From positions 1 through 39,170 of the forward strand of contig JBJTBM010000058.1 in assembly GCA_046091365.1 (NCBI GenBank): a stretch of 39,170 nucleotides of DNA. Reading direction: 5' to 3'. Under the pieces are notes generated by a model that saw only the letters and a list, made by a program, of their open reading frames with translations, made no database searches and was not told where the DNA came from. Position 1 is the stretch's first letter, and every line of letters begins with the position of its first letter. A program made the position numbers and the translations under genes. This stretch comes from Casp-actino8 sp046091365. Its GTDB lineage: Bacteria > Actinomycetota > Acidimicrobiia > Acidimicrobiales > Ilumatobacteraceae. Positions 7,241 to 15,746 of the stretch are shown piece after piece.

Positions 7241-8329
7241 TCAGCGGTCGTACGAGGCCCAGCCGATGACCGGCAACTGAGTGGAGGTTCCGTCGAATCC
7301 GTACAGGTAGGGCCGCCCCAGCACCCCGGTCGCCGGGTCGTACGCGTTGACGATGACGGTGTCGCGCCCCAACTGGAGGGAATCGACGTGGTCTCCGAGA
7401 CCACTGGTGAGCGAGAACTCGGCGACCCGGGTGGCGGTGGCGGTGTCGATCACCACCACTCGATCGTCCTCGACCCACGCGAGACGCGTTCCGGTCTCGT
7501 CGACGGTGAACGTCTTGGGGCACACCGCACAATCGGAGTATCCCTGGGACAGTCCGAAGCGACTGCCGTCGAGGCGGTTACCTTGGCGATCGAGCAGCAA
7601 CGGTGACCGTTCGATCTGGGTCCAGGTCTCTCCGGCGACGAATCCCCCGCCGATCGACAATCGGTCGGGGCCGGTTTCCCAGTCACCGATCACGCCGAGA
7701 GCGACCTCGTTCGCTCCGCTCGCGTCGACGAGGAAAAGTTCCTCGATCGCCTGATCGAACCCGACGCCACTCTTCTCGGAGTACAAGATCCGGTCGACGC
7801 CACCCTCGAACACGACGTCGTGCAGTCGCAGCCATTCGTTGTTCGGGTCCGCGGGCGTGATCAATGGACTGGCCACACCGTCGACGACCCGGTAGATGGT
7901 GCTGTCACCGGGTTGCTGGTAGCCGGGCCACACCGACTGGGCCACGAGTGAACCGTCGCTCAATCGCAGCGCGACAACCCACGAGCCCGAGTCGATCGAC
8001 GTGCTCGACGTGCCGACGACGGTCGAGATTCCCGTGGGCGAGGCGACCAGGATGCTCTGGTCGAGCGGGATGTTGGTGACCATCGTGGTCGTGGTGTCCT
8101 TGGCCGGAGTGGTTCGGGGTTCGGTCGGGGTGTAGTCGATCGCTGGTCCGGTGTCGGGAACCCTCGTGGTGGCAACCGGCGTCGTTGTCGGCGCCAAGGT
8201 GTCGGGTCCGGGCGCATCGCCAACATCGATCGACAGCAGGATGACGACGAGGAGGACCGCCACCGCACCGAGCGAGCTCGCGGCGATCATCGCCGAACGG
8301 CGTCGCACTCTCTGATCGTCATCGACCAT
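7241..8329 (-). CDS. Membrane-anchored extracellular protein, possible beta-propeller
   Basis: 362 residues of unknown function. A short basic cytosolic N-terminus (DDDQRVRRRS) precedes one membrane segment (about 13-32, MIAASSLGAVAVLLVVILLS). A Thr/Pro-rich linker follows, then a large extracellular domain rich in short beta-strand repeats such as VDETGTRLAWVEDDRVVVID, reminiscent of TolB/WD-like propellers. A CAVC pair within it could form a disulfide. The ATG at 8329 is preceded by TACGGT with a 6-nt spacer, so the mRNA is probably leaderless. That -10 box overlaps the -10 of the divergent fdhD. The propeller reading is an inference. Confidence 0.72.
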   Translation of the reverse strand: MVDDDQRVRRRSAMIAASSLGAVAVLLVVILLSIDVGDAPGPDTLAPTTTPVATTRVPDTGPAIDYTPTEPRTTPAKDTTTTMVTNIPLDQSILVASPTGISTVVGTSSTSIDSGSWVVALRLSDGSLVAQSVWPGYQQPGDSTIYRVVDGVASPLITPADPNNEWLRLHDVVFEGGVDRILYSEKSGVGFDQAIEELFLVDASGANEVALGVIGDWETGPDRLSIGGGFVAGETWTQIERSPLLLDRQGNRLDGSRFGLSQGYSDCAVCPKTFTVDETGTRLAWVEDDRVVVIDTATATRVAEFSLTSGLGDHVDSLQLGRDTVIVNAYDPATGVLGRPYLYGFDGTSTQLPVIGWASYDR

Positions 8330-8335
8330 GAGCGA

Positions 8336-8345
8336 ACCGTAGCCT
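8336..8345. promoter_or_regulatory. Overlapping divergent -10 boxes (bidirectional leaderless promoter)
   Basis: The plus strand reads TAGCCT (8340-8345), 7 nt before the fdhD ATG at 8353. The minus strand reads TACGGT (8341-8336), 6 nt before the ATG at 8329. The two boxes share the same TA base pairs (8340-8341), so one melted region could serve both directions. A possible minus-strand -35, TTGCGG, lies at 8358-8363. Confidence 0.55.
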
Positions 8346-8352
8346 CGGGTGC

Positions 8353-9162
8353 ATGGCCCGCAAGCGCAGCGACAAGGTGCTGGTCGTGAAGGTCGACGCC
8401 GTCGATGGAGAGGTTCGTTTGCGTCGGGTGCCCGATGATCTGGTGGTCGAGGAGCCGATGACGATTCAGCTCGACGGACACGTGGTGTCGACGACGATGC
8501 GCACACCGGGACACGACTACGAGTTGGCGGTCGGCCTGTGCCATGGCGACGGATTGCTGGCCGGAGCGCCGGTGACCGCCGTGCGGTATTGCGCCAACGG
8601 TTCGGCGTCGGACGGCAACTTCAACGTGGTGACCGTCGAGACCGGCGGACGCGCGCCGACGCCGACACCCCGTCTCGGCACCACGTCGTCGAGTTGCGGA
8701 GTGTGCGGCACCGAGAACATCGACGAGTTGGCCTCGCGATTGTCGCCCCTACCGATCGATCGCCTCGTCGCGTTCGACCCGGCGGTGGTGGTGGCCGTTC
8801 CCGCTTCGGTTCGTGCGCTGCAGCCCTTGTTCGAGACCACCGGTGCCGTTCACGCTGCCGCGGTCTTCGACGAACGGGGTGAGGTGTCACTGGTGCGCGA
8901 GGACGTGGGTCGACACAACGCCGTCGACAAGGTGGTCGGTGCTCTGTTGCTGGAGGGTCGATTGCCCGCGCACGGGTCGGGCTTGTTCGTGTCGGGTCGC
9001 GCCAGCTTCGAGATGGTCCAGAAGGCGTGGGCCGCTGGTATCGGCACCGTGGTCTCGGTGAGTGCCCCCACCGCCCTCGCGGTGCAGACGGCGATCCGCG
9101 GCGGCATCACCCTCTACGGTTTCGCCCGCGACACCCAGATGGTGCGCTACTCGCCGAACTGA
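8353..9162 (+). CDS. fdhD: Formate dehydrogenase accessory sulfurtransferase FdhD
   Basis: 269 residues. FdhD transfers sulfur from IscS to the bis-MGD molybdenum cofactor, which activates formate dehydrogenases. The catalytic CxxC motif is present (SSSCGVCGTENIDEL), as are the RTPGHDYELAVG segment, the VREDVGRHNAVDKVVG signature and SGRASFEMVQKA. Length and motif order are normal. No formate dehydrogenase gene is in the window. The ATG at 8353 has TAGCCT 7 nt upstream and no Shine-Dalgarno. Its TGA shares the TGATCA palindrome (9160-9165) with the stop of the convergent AAA protease gene. Together with modABC it indicates that the cell uses molybdenum enzymes. Confidence 0.95.
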   Translation: MARKRSDKVLVVKVDAVDGEVRLRRVPDDLVVEEPMTIQLDGHVVSTTMRTPGHDYELAVGLCHGDGLLAGAPVTAVRYCANGSASDGNFNVVTVETGGRAPTPTPRLGTTSSSCGVCGTENIDELASRLSPLPIDRLVAFDPAVVVAVPASVRALQPLFETTGAVHAAAVFDERGEVSLVREDVGRHNAVDKVVGALLLEGRLPAHGSGLFVSGRASFEMVQKAWAAGIGTVVSVSAPTALAVQTAIRGGITLYGFARDTQMVRYSPN

Positions 9163-9177
9163 TCACTCGATCGGCGG
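9151..9177. terminator. Possible bidirectional terminator hairpin between fdhD and the AAA protease gene
   Basis: CGCCGA (9152-9157) pairs with TCGGCG (9171-9176), extended by a T-G wobble. The 13-nt loop holds the TGATCA that carries both stop codons. There is no U-tract, so the terminator reading is tentative. Confidence 0.3.
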
Positions 9178-11520
9178 CAACACCGGGAGCTCGACTTCGA
9201 CGTCGTCGACGGTCCGGTGCGCCTCGAGAGCCGCGGCGTGATACAGCTCGGCGACCGCGGCGAATTCGGCTCGGTGGTAGGGGCGACCGTCGACCTTGGG
9301 TCCGACAGTTCCGTTCATGATGGCCGCCACGTCCTCGCCGCTGATGGTCTTGTGGGTCTCGAGCGCGTGGGCGATGGCCAGAACCATCGTCCGTTGCTCG
9401 GTGAGCAGGGCGCGCGCCTGATCGTAGATACGACCGAGGCGGCTCTCGATACGACCGGGCAGGCTGGCATTCTCACGATCGACGTTGATTCCGGTGGCCG
9501 AGGGAACCCCACCGGCCAAACTGTTGTTGAGTGCCGGCGCCGACGACAAGGTGGTGCCCATGCCCCACATGCCCTCCATCCATGCCGACACCGTGGTGGC
9601 GTTGCGCAAGTCTCCACTGACCCCCGACGACGAGTCGCCGGCGAAAAACAAGCGCTCGCCGGCCAGTGATGCGAGCGAGACCATGATGTCGATCTCGTAG
9701 GTGCTGCGCCAGCGCAGGAACGTCTCGTCGTCGAAGGTGCTCGACACCATGCCGAGATAACTGCCGCCCGGCTCGATGCTCACGAAGTCGATCACGAGGT
9801 CCTTGCGACGCAGATACGCGGCCACGGCGTGACACGCCTCGTGAATGGCGATGGCGTGGCGCTCGCGTTCGATGAATTCGACGTGCTCGTGTTCACCGAC
9901 CTTGCGCAGGTAGCGGGCGCGCACGACGTCGTTCCAGGTGACGATCTCGCGATCCTCGCGCAGGGCCACGAGCAGTGCCTCGTTGACGAGGTCCTTGATC
10001 GAGGCACCCGTGCTGTAGGGCGTCATGACCGCCAGCTTCTCGATGTCGTCGTCGGTGAGGGTGTGGCTCACCTTGGCGAAGTAGCCCTCGAAGGTCTTCT
10101 TGCGTCCATCCTTCATGGGATACCCGACCTTGTAGATGCGGTCGATACGACCGGGGCGTAGCAAGGCGGAATCGAGTGCGCTCGGGAGGTTGGTGGCGAA
10201 GATGTGGAGAATGCGGAACTTCGGTGGCCGTTTGGCCGGGATGTTTAGGAACTGGCGGATGCGTCGCGACCAGAAACCCCGGGGCTTGTTGAGACCGTTC
10301 ATCTCGGTGAGCAACGCCTGCAGTGTTCCCATGCCGCCGCCCATGCCGCCCATCACCATCACGCGCTCGCGTAATGAGCGGCGCGGAGCCGGCGACGAGG
10401 TGACGTCGATGTCTCGAGCTCGATGATCAGCCCGCAACTGTTCGACGATCAGATGTTGCGTGGCGGGGGAGAGCCAGTGGAGATGATCGAGTTGTTCGCG
10501 CGCCGATTGCTCGGATCCGTCGAATTGCCCGCTCGTGAGACCACGACTGCCGAGCACGTCGGCTTCGTCGAAGAAAACCACCACACCGCCGTAGCGCAAC
10601 GACAACTTTCGCAACTTGCGGTAGAGCCATTTCATCTTCATCGGAGCGACGCCGAGGAAGGTCTGCACGAACGCTTGAGGGTCGACGAAGACGTAGGGGC
10701 GCTCGGTTTCGCCGGCGGTGGCCTCGGCCATGAGGGTCTTGCCGGTACCGGGAGGGCCCCAAAGCAGGATGCCGCTCGGCACGTATCCGCCCTTGGACTC
10801 GATCTCGTGGGGCTTCTCGAGGAAGTCGAGGTTCTCCTGCACGCGGTTGACGACGTGGTCCTGACCCCAGATGTCGCTGAAGCGGGTCTTGATCTCACCG
10901 GGCTTGAAGGTCTCGACTCCGCCGAGGAAGAAGATGCCGTAGAAGAAGATGAGGTAGAAGGCGCTGAAGGTGACCGACAGAAGGATGCTGATCGCGAGCG
11001 GGGTTCCGACCGGTCGCTCCACGAAGAGGATCGTGAACCAACGGCTGGGGGCTTCGGCCAGAGCCTGGAAGAAGGGCAGTCCCCATTTCCACGACAGGAT
11101 CACCCCGAGCACGGCGACGAACGCGATGCGCTTGGCCAATCGGGCCATGCGGAAGCGGGTGTACGGCTTCATGCGCGACATGAGCCGGTCCCAGCCCTCC
11201 CACACGCGCTTGCGCCAGAACGTGTTGTATCCGCCGGCGTGTTCGGACACGAAGTAATGGAGTTGGCGCACGACTTCGACACCGGCCACGACCCACAACC
11301 ACCATTTGGCTTCGGCTTGGTCGCGGAAGGCGTCGGCCCAACTCATGAGCGGGATCTGGCTCTGCTCGTAACTCACGGTGATCAGGAAGAACACCGCGAT
11401 CAGAACCAGCACCTTGATGCGGTCGAAGAAGAACCCCTTGCGCCGGGTGCGCGGCTCACGATCTTCGACCACGGCGGTGTGGACGTTGCCCGGGGGCGGT
11501 GCGGGGATGATCTCGGTCAT
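9163..11520 (-). CDS. FtsH-like membrane AAA+ metalloprotease, atypical
   Basis: 785 residues. The N-terminal 200 residues hold at least three hydrophobic segments (about 36-52, 132-150, 174-201, perhaps also 72-88) and no large extracytoplasmic domain; FtsH normally has two. The AAA module has Walker A GPPGTGKT (255-262), pore-loop-like TFLGVA (287-292), Walker B VVVFFDEAD (313-321) and an SRH ending RPGR (455-458). Between Walker B and the SRH lies an insertion of about 90 residues with a Met/Gly-rich patch (MVMGGMGGGMG). The M41 zinc site HEACH (560-564) and the distal Asp (about 637, SGVSGDL) are intact, so proteolysis is likely. The start is fixed by a 4-bp ATGA overlap with the upstream lipoprotein gene. 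Confidence 0.85.
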   Translation of the reverse strand: MTEIIPAPPPGNVHTAVVEDREPRTRRKGFFFDRIKVLVLIAVFFLITVSYEQSQIPLMSWADAFRDQAEAKWWLWVVAGVEVVRQLHYFVSEHAGGYNTFWRKRVWEGWDRLMSRMKPYTRFRMARLAKRIAFVAVLGVILSWKWGLPFFQALAEAPSRWFTILFVERPVGTPLAISILLSVTFSAFYLIFFYGIFFLGGVETFKPGEIKTRFSDIWGQDHVVNRVQENLDFLEKPHEIESKGGYVPSGILLWGPPGTGKTLMAEATAGETERPYVFVDPQAFVQTFLGVAPMKMKWLYRKLRKLSLRYGGVVVFFDEADVLGSRGLTSGQFDGSEQSAREQLDHLHWLSPATQHLIVEQLRADHRARDIDVTSSPAPRRSLRERVMVMGGMGGGMGTLQALLTEMNGLNKPRGFWSRRIRQFLNIPAKRPPKFRILHIFATNLPSALDSALLRPGRIDRIYKVGYPMKDGRKKTFEGYFAKVSHTLTDDDIEKLAVMTPYSTGASIKDLVNEALLVALREDREIVTWNDVVRARYLRKVGEHEHVEFIERERHAIAIHEACHAVAAYLRRKDLVIDFVSIEPGGSYLGMVSSTFDDETFLRWRSTYEIDIMVSLASLAGERLFFAGDSSSGVSGDLRNATTVSAWMEGMWGMGTTLSSAPALNNSLAGGVPSATGINVDRENASLPGRIESRLGRIYDQARALLTEQRTMVLAIAHALETHKTISGEDVAAIMNGTVGPKVDGRPYHRAEFAAVAELYHAAALEAHRTVDDVEVELPVLPPIE

Positions 11521-12158
11521 GGCTTCACCAGGAAGGACGAGGCCACCTTTTCGATGGCGGCTTGATTGGATTCGTAACACGCGACGTTGCAGCCGACCTG
11601 CAACACGTAGAGACGGAAGGAGCCCGAGTCGTACGCGGTGCTGATGTCGTAGACCGACCGCCACTCGGATTGGGCGTCGTCGCGGGTGCGGAACACCGCT
11701 CGGGTGCCGTTCATGTCGTCGAAGTCGAGCGGTTGGTACGAGAGCACCTCAGTACGGGCGCGTTGGGTGTCGTCCTGTGGCAGCACGGGATCGAACCCGA
11801 CCGGTGAACCGGCGACGCGGGCCAGAGATGCCGACATCTGCTGGTTCAGTTCTCCGGAAAGCTCGTAGACCGCGATGAAGACGAGAGGAGTCTCGACGCC
11901 CGCCTCACCCGTGGTCGGTGCGGCCGCCGAGCGCCACACCACCGTCGCTTGGCTGGTGATCTGCTCGAGTCGGTCGGGGTCGGACTCGTCGAACTCGAGT
12001 TGTTCCCAGTCGCGGGGCACCTTGGCGTAGACCCGCTCACCCGTGTTGGCGATGTACCGATGCGAGGTCGAGCCGCATCCGACGAGAGCACCGAGGGCGA
12101 TCACGGCGCAGAACGCGATCGGGTGGCGTCGGGCACGGGTTGCGATGTTGGTGGACAA
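11517..12158 (-). CDS. Hypothetical lipoprotein
   Basis: About 213 residues, not recognised as a named family. A basic n-region (RARRH) and hydrophobic core (IAFCAVIALG) lead to lipobox ALVGC, predicting lipidation at that Cys and surface display. The mature domain has several Tyr/Val-rich strands and a late CNVAC pair that could form a disulfide. I prefer the TTG at 12158, which has GATACT 7 nt upstream. The ATG at 12194 would add 12 residues and overlap the divergent hemQ start. Its stop overlaps the start of the FtsH-like gene (ATGA), so the two are cotranscribed; it may be a substrate, adaptor or regulator of the protease (inference). Confidence 0.7.
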   Translation of the reverse strand: MSTNIATRARRHPIAFCAVIALGALVGCGSTSHRYIANTGERVYAKVPRDWEQLEFDESDPDRLEQITSQATVVWRSAAAPTTGEAGVETPLVFIAVYELSGELNQQMSASLARVAGSPVGFDPVLPQDDTQRARTEVLSYQPLDFDDMNGTRAVFRTRDDAQSEWRSVYDISTAYDSGSFRLYVLQVGCNVACYESNQAAIEKVASSFLVKP

Positions 12159-12165
12159 GGTCGTC

Positions 12166-12171
12166 AGTATC
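12166..12171 (-). promoter_or_regulatory. Candidate -10 of the lipoprotein/AAA protease operon
   Basis: GATACT on the minus strand, 7 nt before the TTG at 12158. It matches the A and final T of TAnnnT but not the first base. Confidence 0.3.
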
Positions 12172-12180
12172 GCACCCGGG

Positions 12181-12186
12181 TAGGGT
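12181..12186 (+). promoter_or_regulatory. Leaderless-type -10 box of hemQ
   Basis: TAGGGT, 6 nt before the ATG at 12193, with no Shine-Dalgarno between. Confidence 0.5.
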
Positions 12187-12192
12187 TTTCCC

Positions 12193-12894
12193 ATGAGCGA
12201 AGTCGTCCAGGGACCCGCCGAAGACGGCGCGATGACCCCCAGCGTGGGTCTCGCCGTCGTTCACCTGTTCATCAAGCCCACCCCGATGTTCGATGCCGAG
12301 GCGGTGCTCGCCGCGGTGAAAGACGCCGAGGCCGAGGGTACGCAGGTGGTGACCGTGGCGATGCTCGGGCACAAGGCCGACGCCGGTGTGATGGCTTTGG
12401 CCAAGGATTGGCGTCGCCTGCGGTCGTTGCAGTCCGCCCTGTCCCGCGCGGGTCTCGAGGTCGTCGACAGTTACGTGTCGCTCACCGAGGTGAGCGAGTA
12501 CGCCCAAGGGATGCCCGAGGCCATGTTGCAGCCGCGTCTCTACCCGCAACTCCCGCCGGAGGGGAAGAACGCCTGGTGCTTCTACCCGATGAGCAAAAAA
12601 CGGGCCATGGAGGCCAACTGGTTCACCTTGCCGTACGACCGTCGCAAGGAACTGATGCACGAACACGGCACGAGCGGACGCAAGTTCGCCGGACGGGTGG
12701 TGCAGGTGGTCACCGGATCGACCGGAGTCGACGACTACGAGTGGGGCGTCACGTTGTTCGCCAACCGTCCCGACGACCTGAAAGAGGTCGTGTACACCAT
12801 GCGTTTCGACGAGGCCTCGGCGGTGTACGCAGAGTTCGGTTCGTTCTACGTCGGCACGGTGACACCGGTCGCCGAGCTCGTCGGTCTTCTCTAG
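12193..12894 (+). CDS. hemQ: Coproheme decarboxylase (HemQ/ChdC, chlorite dismutase family)
   Basis: 233 residues. Catalyses the last step of the coproporphyrin-dependent heme pathway of Gram-positive bacteria, decarboxylating coproheme III to heme b with peroxide. The family core is clear. WCFYPMSKKR places the catalytic tyrosine at Y131, and MHEHGTSGRKFAGRVVQ places the conserved proximal histidine at H158. DDYEWGVTLFA and the MRFDEASA segment follow. Other heme genes are not adjacent. The ATG at 12193 has TAGGGT 6 nt upstream, suggesting a leaderless mRNA. It is divergent from the lipoprotein gene and ends 4 bp from the convergent solute-binding protein gene. Confidence 0.93.
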   Translation: MSEVVQGPAEDGAMTPSVGLAVVHLFIKPTPMFDAEAVLAAVKDAEAEGTQVVTVAMLGHKADAGVMALAKDWRRLRSLQSALSRAGLEVVDSYVSLTEVSEYAQGMPEAMLQPRLYPQLPPEGKNAWCFYPMSKKRAMEANWFTLPYDRRKELMHEHGTSGRKFAGRVVQVVTGSTGVDDYEWGVTLFANRPDDLKEVVYTMRFDEASAVYAEFGSFYVGTVTPVAELVGLL

Positions 12895-12898
12895 TCGC

Positions 12899-14152
12899 TC
12901 ACGGGGCGCTGAACACGCCGAGTCGACCTCGGAACGACGTTCGTCCGTCGTCGTCGAATCCGAAGGTGACGAAGTTCGCGATCGACGGATCGCCGTTGGC
13001 ATCGAGCGACAACACGCCGGTTGGTCCGTTGTAATCGACGTTCAACCCGGACTCGATGATCACGAGGCACGTTGCGAAGTCGACACACGCCGAACCGCCG
13101 CGGCTCGCGGCGATCACCTGGGGCATGAACTCAGCGGCGACGTCGGACGCGGCGAACTCGCTGGCCACCGCCAACAAGTTGACGCAGTCGATCATGGCCG
13201 CACCGAGCGGTGGCACCGACGACGTGGGGTCGAGGTAATCGACGACGCCGACGGAACCTGCGAACGAATCGAGGGCGACTCCGATCACGTTCGGCGCCCC
13301 GGATGTGAAGAGTTCGGGTGCCTCGGTCAGATCGACGTCGGCGAAGGCGTCATTGACCACGATGGTCTTGGCCGTGCTCGACGCCAGCAACGTACGAAGG
13401 AAGCGTCCGCCGCTCTCGCTGTCACCGACGAGCGTTATCACCCCGTTCGGGGGAATCGATTCCACTTGCGCGCCGTAGTCGGAGTCGGTGGGGTCGTAGG
13501 GAGTCGTGCTGGTCACCGCGATCCCCTGAAGAGCGAGCGAGCGCTCGATCGCGGCGGACAGATCGCGACCGAACGGGTCGTCGGGATATGCGAGCACCGT
13601 CGAACTGACGCCGGTTTGGGTCACCAACTGGGCCACGGCCTGACCCGCCAACCCATCCGAGGCCGAGGTTCGCACGAACAGTTCGTCGTCGGGGAGTTCG
13701 GAGAGGGCGACCGCGGTGGCCGCAGGAGAGCAGACCCCGACCCCGTATTCGACGAGGCGGGGGACGACCTCCAGAGCGACGTTCGACGACAACGGTCCGA
13801 CGACGGCATCCACCCCGTCGTCGTTGACCAGTGCATCGACCGCTGACAACGCGGCCGTGATGTCGGGACCCTCGTCGGCGATCACCAATTCGACCGGGCG
13901 TCCCGACACACCACCAGCGGCGTTGATGGCGGCCACGGCCGATTCGGCCACTGCGATCAACGGCTCACCGAGCGCGGCTCCGTTGCCCGACTGGGGGATG
14001 AGCAACCCGAGGCGTAGGACGCCGTCGGCGGTGGGGGTCGGAATGGTGGTGGAGAACGACGAGGCGGTGTCGGGTGTCGCGGTGCCGTCGGTGCCGCTGC
14101 AGGCGACGAGCGTGCCGAGCGCGGCGACCAGGCTCGCGGTTCGGCGCATCAT
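12899..14152 (-). CDS. Branched-chain amino acid-type ABC substrate-binding lipoprotein
   Basis: 417 residues, periplasmic-binding-protein type 1 fold (LivJ/Peripla_BP_6). A lipoprotein signal ends in TLVAC, and a Ser/Thr-rich linker follows. The first lobe begins LRLGLLIPQSGNGAALGEPL, with NAAGGVSGRPVELVIADEGPD typical of the family, and the hinge region has VVGPLSSNVALEVVPRL. The ligand is unknown and no permease or ATPase genes are adjacent, so it is either an orphan binding protein or a sensor. The ATG at 14152 is followed in frame by a second ATG. TAGAAT lies 7 nt upstream and its TAG is also the stop codon of the preceding gene. Confidence 0.85.
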   Translation of the reverse strand: MMRRTASLVAALGTLVACSGTDGTATPDTASSFSTTIPTPTADGVLRLGLLIPQSGNGAALGEPLIAVAESAVAAINAAGGVSGRPVELVIADEGPDITAALSAVDALVNDDGVDAVVGPLSSNVALEVVPRLVEYGVGVCSPAATAVALSELPDDELFVRTSASDGLAGQAVAQLVTQTGVSSTVLAYPDDPFGRDLSAAIERSLALQGIAVTSTTPYDPTDSDYGAQVESIPPNGVITLVGDSESGGRFLRTLLASSTAKTIVVNDAFADVDLTEAPELFTSGAPNVIGVALDSFAGSVGVVDYLDPTSSVPPLGAAMIDCVNLLAVASEFAASDVAAEFMPQVIAASRGGSACVDFATCLVIIESGLNVDYNGPTGVLSLDANGDPSIANFVTFGFDDDGRTSFRGRLGVFSAP

Positions 14153-14159
14153 CGTCTCA

Positions 14160-14165
14160 ATTCTA
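14160..14165 (-). promoter_or_regulatory. Leaderless-type -10 box overlapping an upstream stop codon
   Basis: TAGAAT on the minus strand, 7 nt before the ATG at 14152. Its first three bases are the TAG stop of the 14163-14846 gene. Confidence 0.5.
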
Positions 14166-14846
14166 GGAGGTGGCCGTGTTCGGTCGTTCCGATTCGTGAT
14201 GCTTCTGCTCGGCGACGAGTTCGCTCTCGTAGCGCTCGAGCGAACCGAGGGCCATCGCTGCGGCCAGCTCGATGCGGAACTGGACCTCCGGAGCAGGTCC
14301 CTCGCCGTAACCGATGCCGCTCGGCTTGCCGGTGCTCATGGCGAAGATGGTGATACCTCCGGGCAGATGCGAGGTGTTGAGCATCTTGTCGAAGCGCCAC
14401 TCCTTGGAACGCTTCGCGCCGGCGAACATGATGCGCCGGTTGGTGATGAGCGTGCTGCCGCGGTCGGTCATGGAGATCGATTCCTCACCGCGCGTGGCCC
14501 GGCCCTTCATGCCACCGGTGTTGAGGCGGACGCGCCCGAAGATGGGGAAAGAAACTCCTCCGTAGCCACCGCTGTAGGTGGTTGGCGCGCGCACCGTCTC
14601 GATGAAGGCTGCGTCGGCCATGTGCGCGACGGCGAACTCTCCGTCTTTGAGCATGAAGCCGTAATCGGAGGGGTCGTCGAACTGTTCGTGCGTGCGTCCG
14701 GCGCGGCAGTCGCGCACCACTTCGAGCATGCGATCGAGCGCCACCCGCTCGGCTTCCCAACGTTCCGCCGCCGCCGTGTGAGCGGCCTCGACGCGCGCCT
14801 TCTCGCGTTCGGCGGCCTTGCGACGGCGGTTCGCGAAGAATCCCAT
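14163..14846 (-). CDS. Hypothetical protein with PH-like domain
   Basis: 227 residues. A highly basic, helical N-terminus (FFANRRRKAAEREKARVEAA) likely forms a coiled coil. The central region includes DRGSTLITNRRIMFAGAKRSKEWRFDKML, which matches the strand pattern of bacterial PH (bPH) domains (LTNxRlif...). The C-terminal helix is charged. No membrane segment or signal peptide is seen, so it is cytosolic or peripheral. The function is unknown. The ATG at 14846 has TAGGGT 6 nt upstream. The gene is followed by the solute-binding protein gene on the same strand after 10 bp, which has its own -10 box. Confidence 0.7.
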   Translation of the reverse strand: MGFFANRRRKAAEREKARVEAAHTAAAERWEAERVALDRMLEVVRDCRAGRTHEQFDDPSDYGFMLKDGEFAVAHMADAAFIETVRAPTTYSGGYGGVSFPIFGRVRLNTGGMKGRATRGEESISMTDRGSTLITNRRIMFAGAKRSKEWRFDKMLNTSHLPGGITIFAMSTGKPSGIGYGEGPAPEVQFRIELAAAMALGSLERYESELVAEQKHHESERPNTATS

Positions 14847-14852
14847 ACGCTC

Positions 14853-14858
14853 ACCCTA
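14853..14858 (-). promoter_or_regulatory. Leaderless-type -10 box of the PH-like protein gene
   Basis: TAGGGT on the minus strand, 6 nt before the ATG at 14846. Confidence 0.5.
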
Positions 14859-14915
14859 CGACGGGGCTGTGGCGGCCCGCGCTCGTCGGTGGGTGCGTTA
14901 TGGGATCCCGCACTA

Positions 14916-15746
14916 TCAGTGGAGGCCGTCGAGTCGCGCCGCGGCGAGGCGACCCTGGCGTCGCCCGTTGCGGGCCCCGGGTGGTCGGCGTGACGGGTCG
15001 AGCGAGTTGATGCCCATCGCCTCGTTCGACTCCCGGTCGGTCTCGATGAGGTGCACGGTCGAGCCCCCGGCGCGCAGGGCGTCGATCTCGGCCTCCATCG
15101 CCGGCGACGGTCCGGCGACCCGTGGCGCGATCACCACGACGACGGGCGCACCCGTCGCCAGGCACGCGTTCGCACCGTTGCGAAGTCCGCCGTCGTAGTA
15201 GCGGCGTCCGGCGATGGTGACGCAGGGCCACACCCCGGGCACCGCGCAACTCGAAGTGACTGCGTCGACCAATGACACCCCGTCTGCTCTGGTCCAGACG
15301 ACGAACTCGCCGGAGAGGGCGTCGATGGCGGTGATTCGCAGGTCGGTCGTCGGCCAGTCGATGTCGGCGAGGCGGTGCTCGATGACCCGCCGGCGGGTGG
15401 CCTCGTCGACGGTCGTGGCGTCGAGGGCGAGACGTCCGATCCGACGACGTTGTTCGTCGTCGTGAGTGCCACCGTCGACCATGAGGCCGAAGACGCGGGT
15501 CAGCAGGTCGAGGTCGAGCTCCGGGTCGATCTCGTGATGGTGGTCGTCGATCTGACGGGCGTAGAGGTCGTCGAGATCGGAACCGCCCAGTATCTGGCTG
15601 CCGACCACCGAACCCGCCGACGTTCCGATCACCGCGTCGAGCTGGGGGATCAGGTCGACCCCGGCGTCGCGCAATCCCAGCAAGACACCGGTTTCCCAGG
15701 CGATACCGGTGACCCCACCACCGGCCAGCACGAGCGTCACCCCCAT
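14916..15746 (-). CDS. Patatin-like phospholipase
   Basis: 276 residues. A patatin acyl hydrolase with a Ser-Asp dyad. The oxyanion motif GGGVTG follows the first strand (VTLVLAGGG), the nucleophile elbow is GTSAGS near residue 44, and the catalytic Asp is in YYDGGLRNG. It lacks a signal peptide, so it probably acts on lipids at the inner face of the membrane. The C-terminal 30 residues are Arg/Pro-rich. The ATG at 15746 is chosen because patatins begin just before the oxyanion loop. The start lies in a 13-bp tandem repeat, and a 9-codon frame (MSTRPMPWG) ends just inside it. Confidence 0.88.
   Translation of the reverse strand: MGVTLVLAGGGVTGIAWETGVLLGLRDAGVDLIPQLDAVIGTSAGSVVGSQILGGSDLDDLYARQIDDHHHEIDPELDLDLLTRVFGLMVDGGTHDDEQRRRIGRLALDATTVDEATRRRVIEHRLADIDWPTTDLRITAIDALSGEFVVWTRADGVSLVDAVTSSCAVPGVWPCVTIAGRRYYDGGLRNGANACLATGAPVVVVIAPRVAGPSPAMEAEIDALRAGGSTVHLIETDRESNEAMGINSLDPSRRPPGARNGRRQGRLAAARLDGLH

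Noticed and set aside
12159..12194. ATG 12194 as start of the lipoprotein gene
   Set aside because: It overlaps the hemQ start and promoter and adds residues before a normal signal peptide; TTG 12158 fits better but is not proven.
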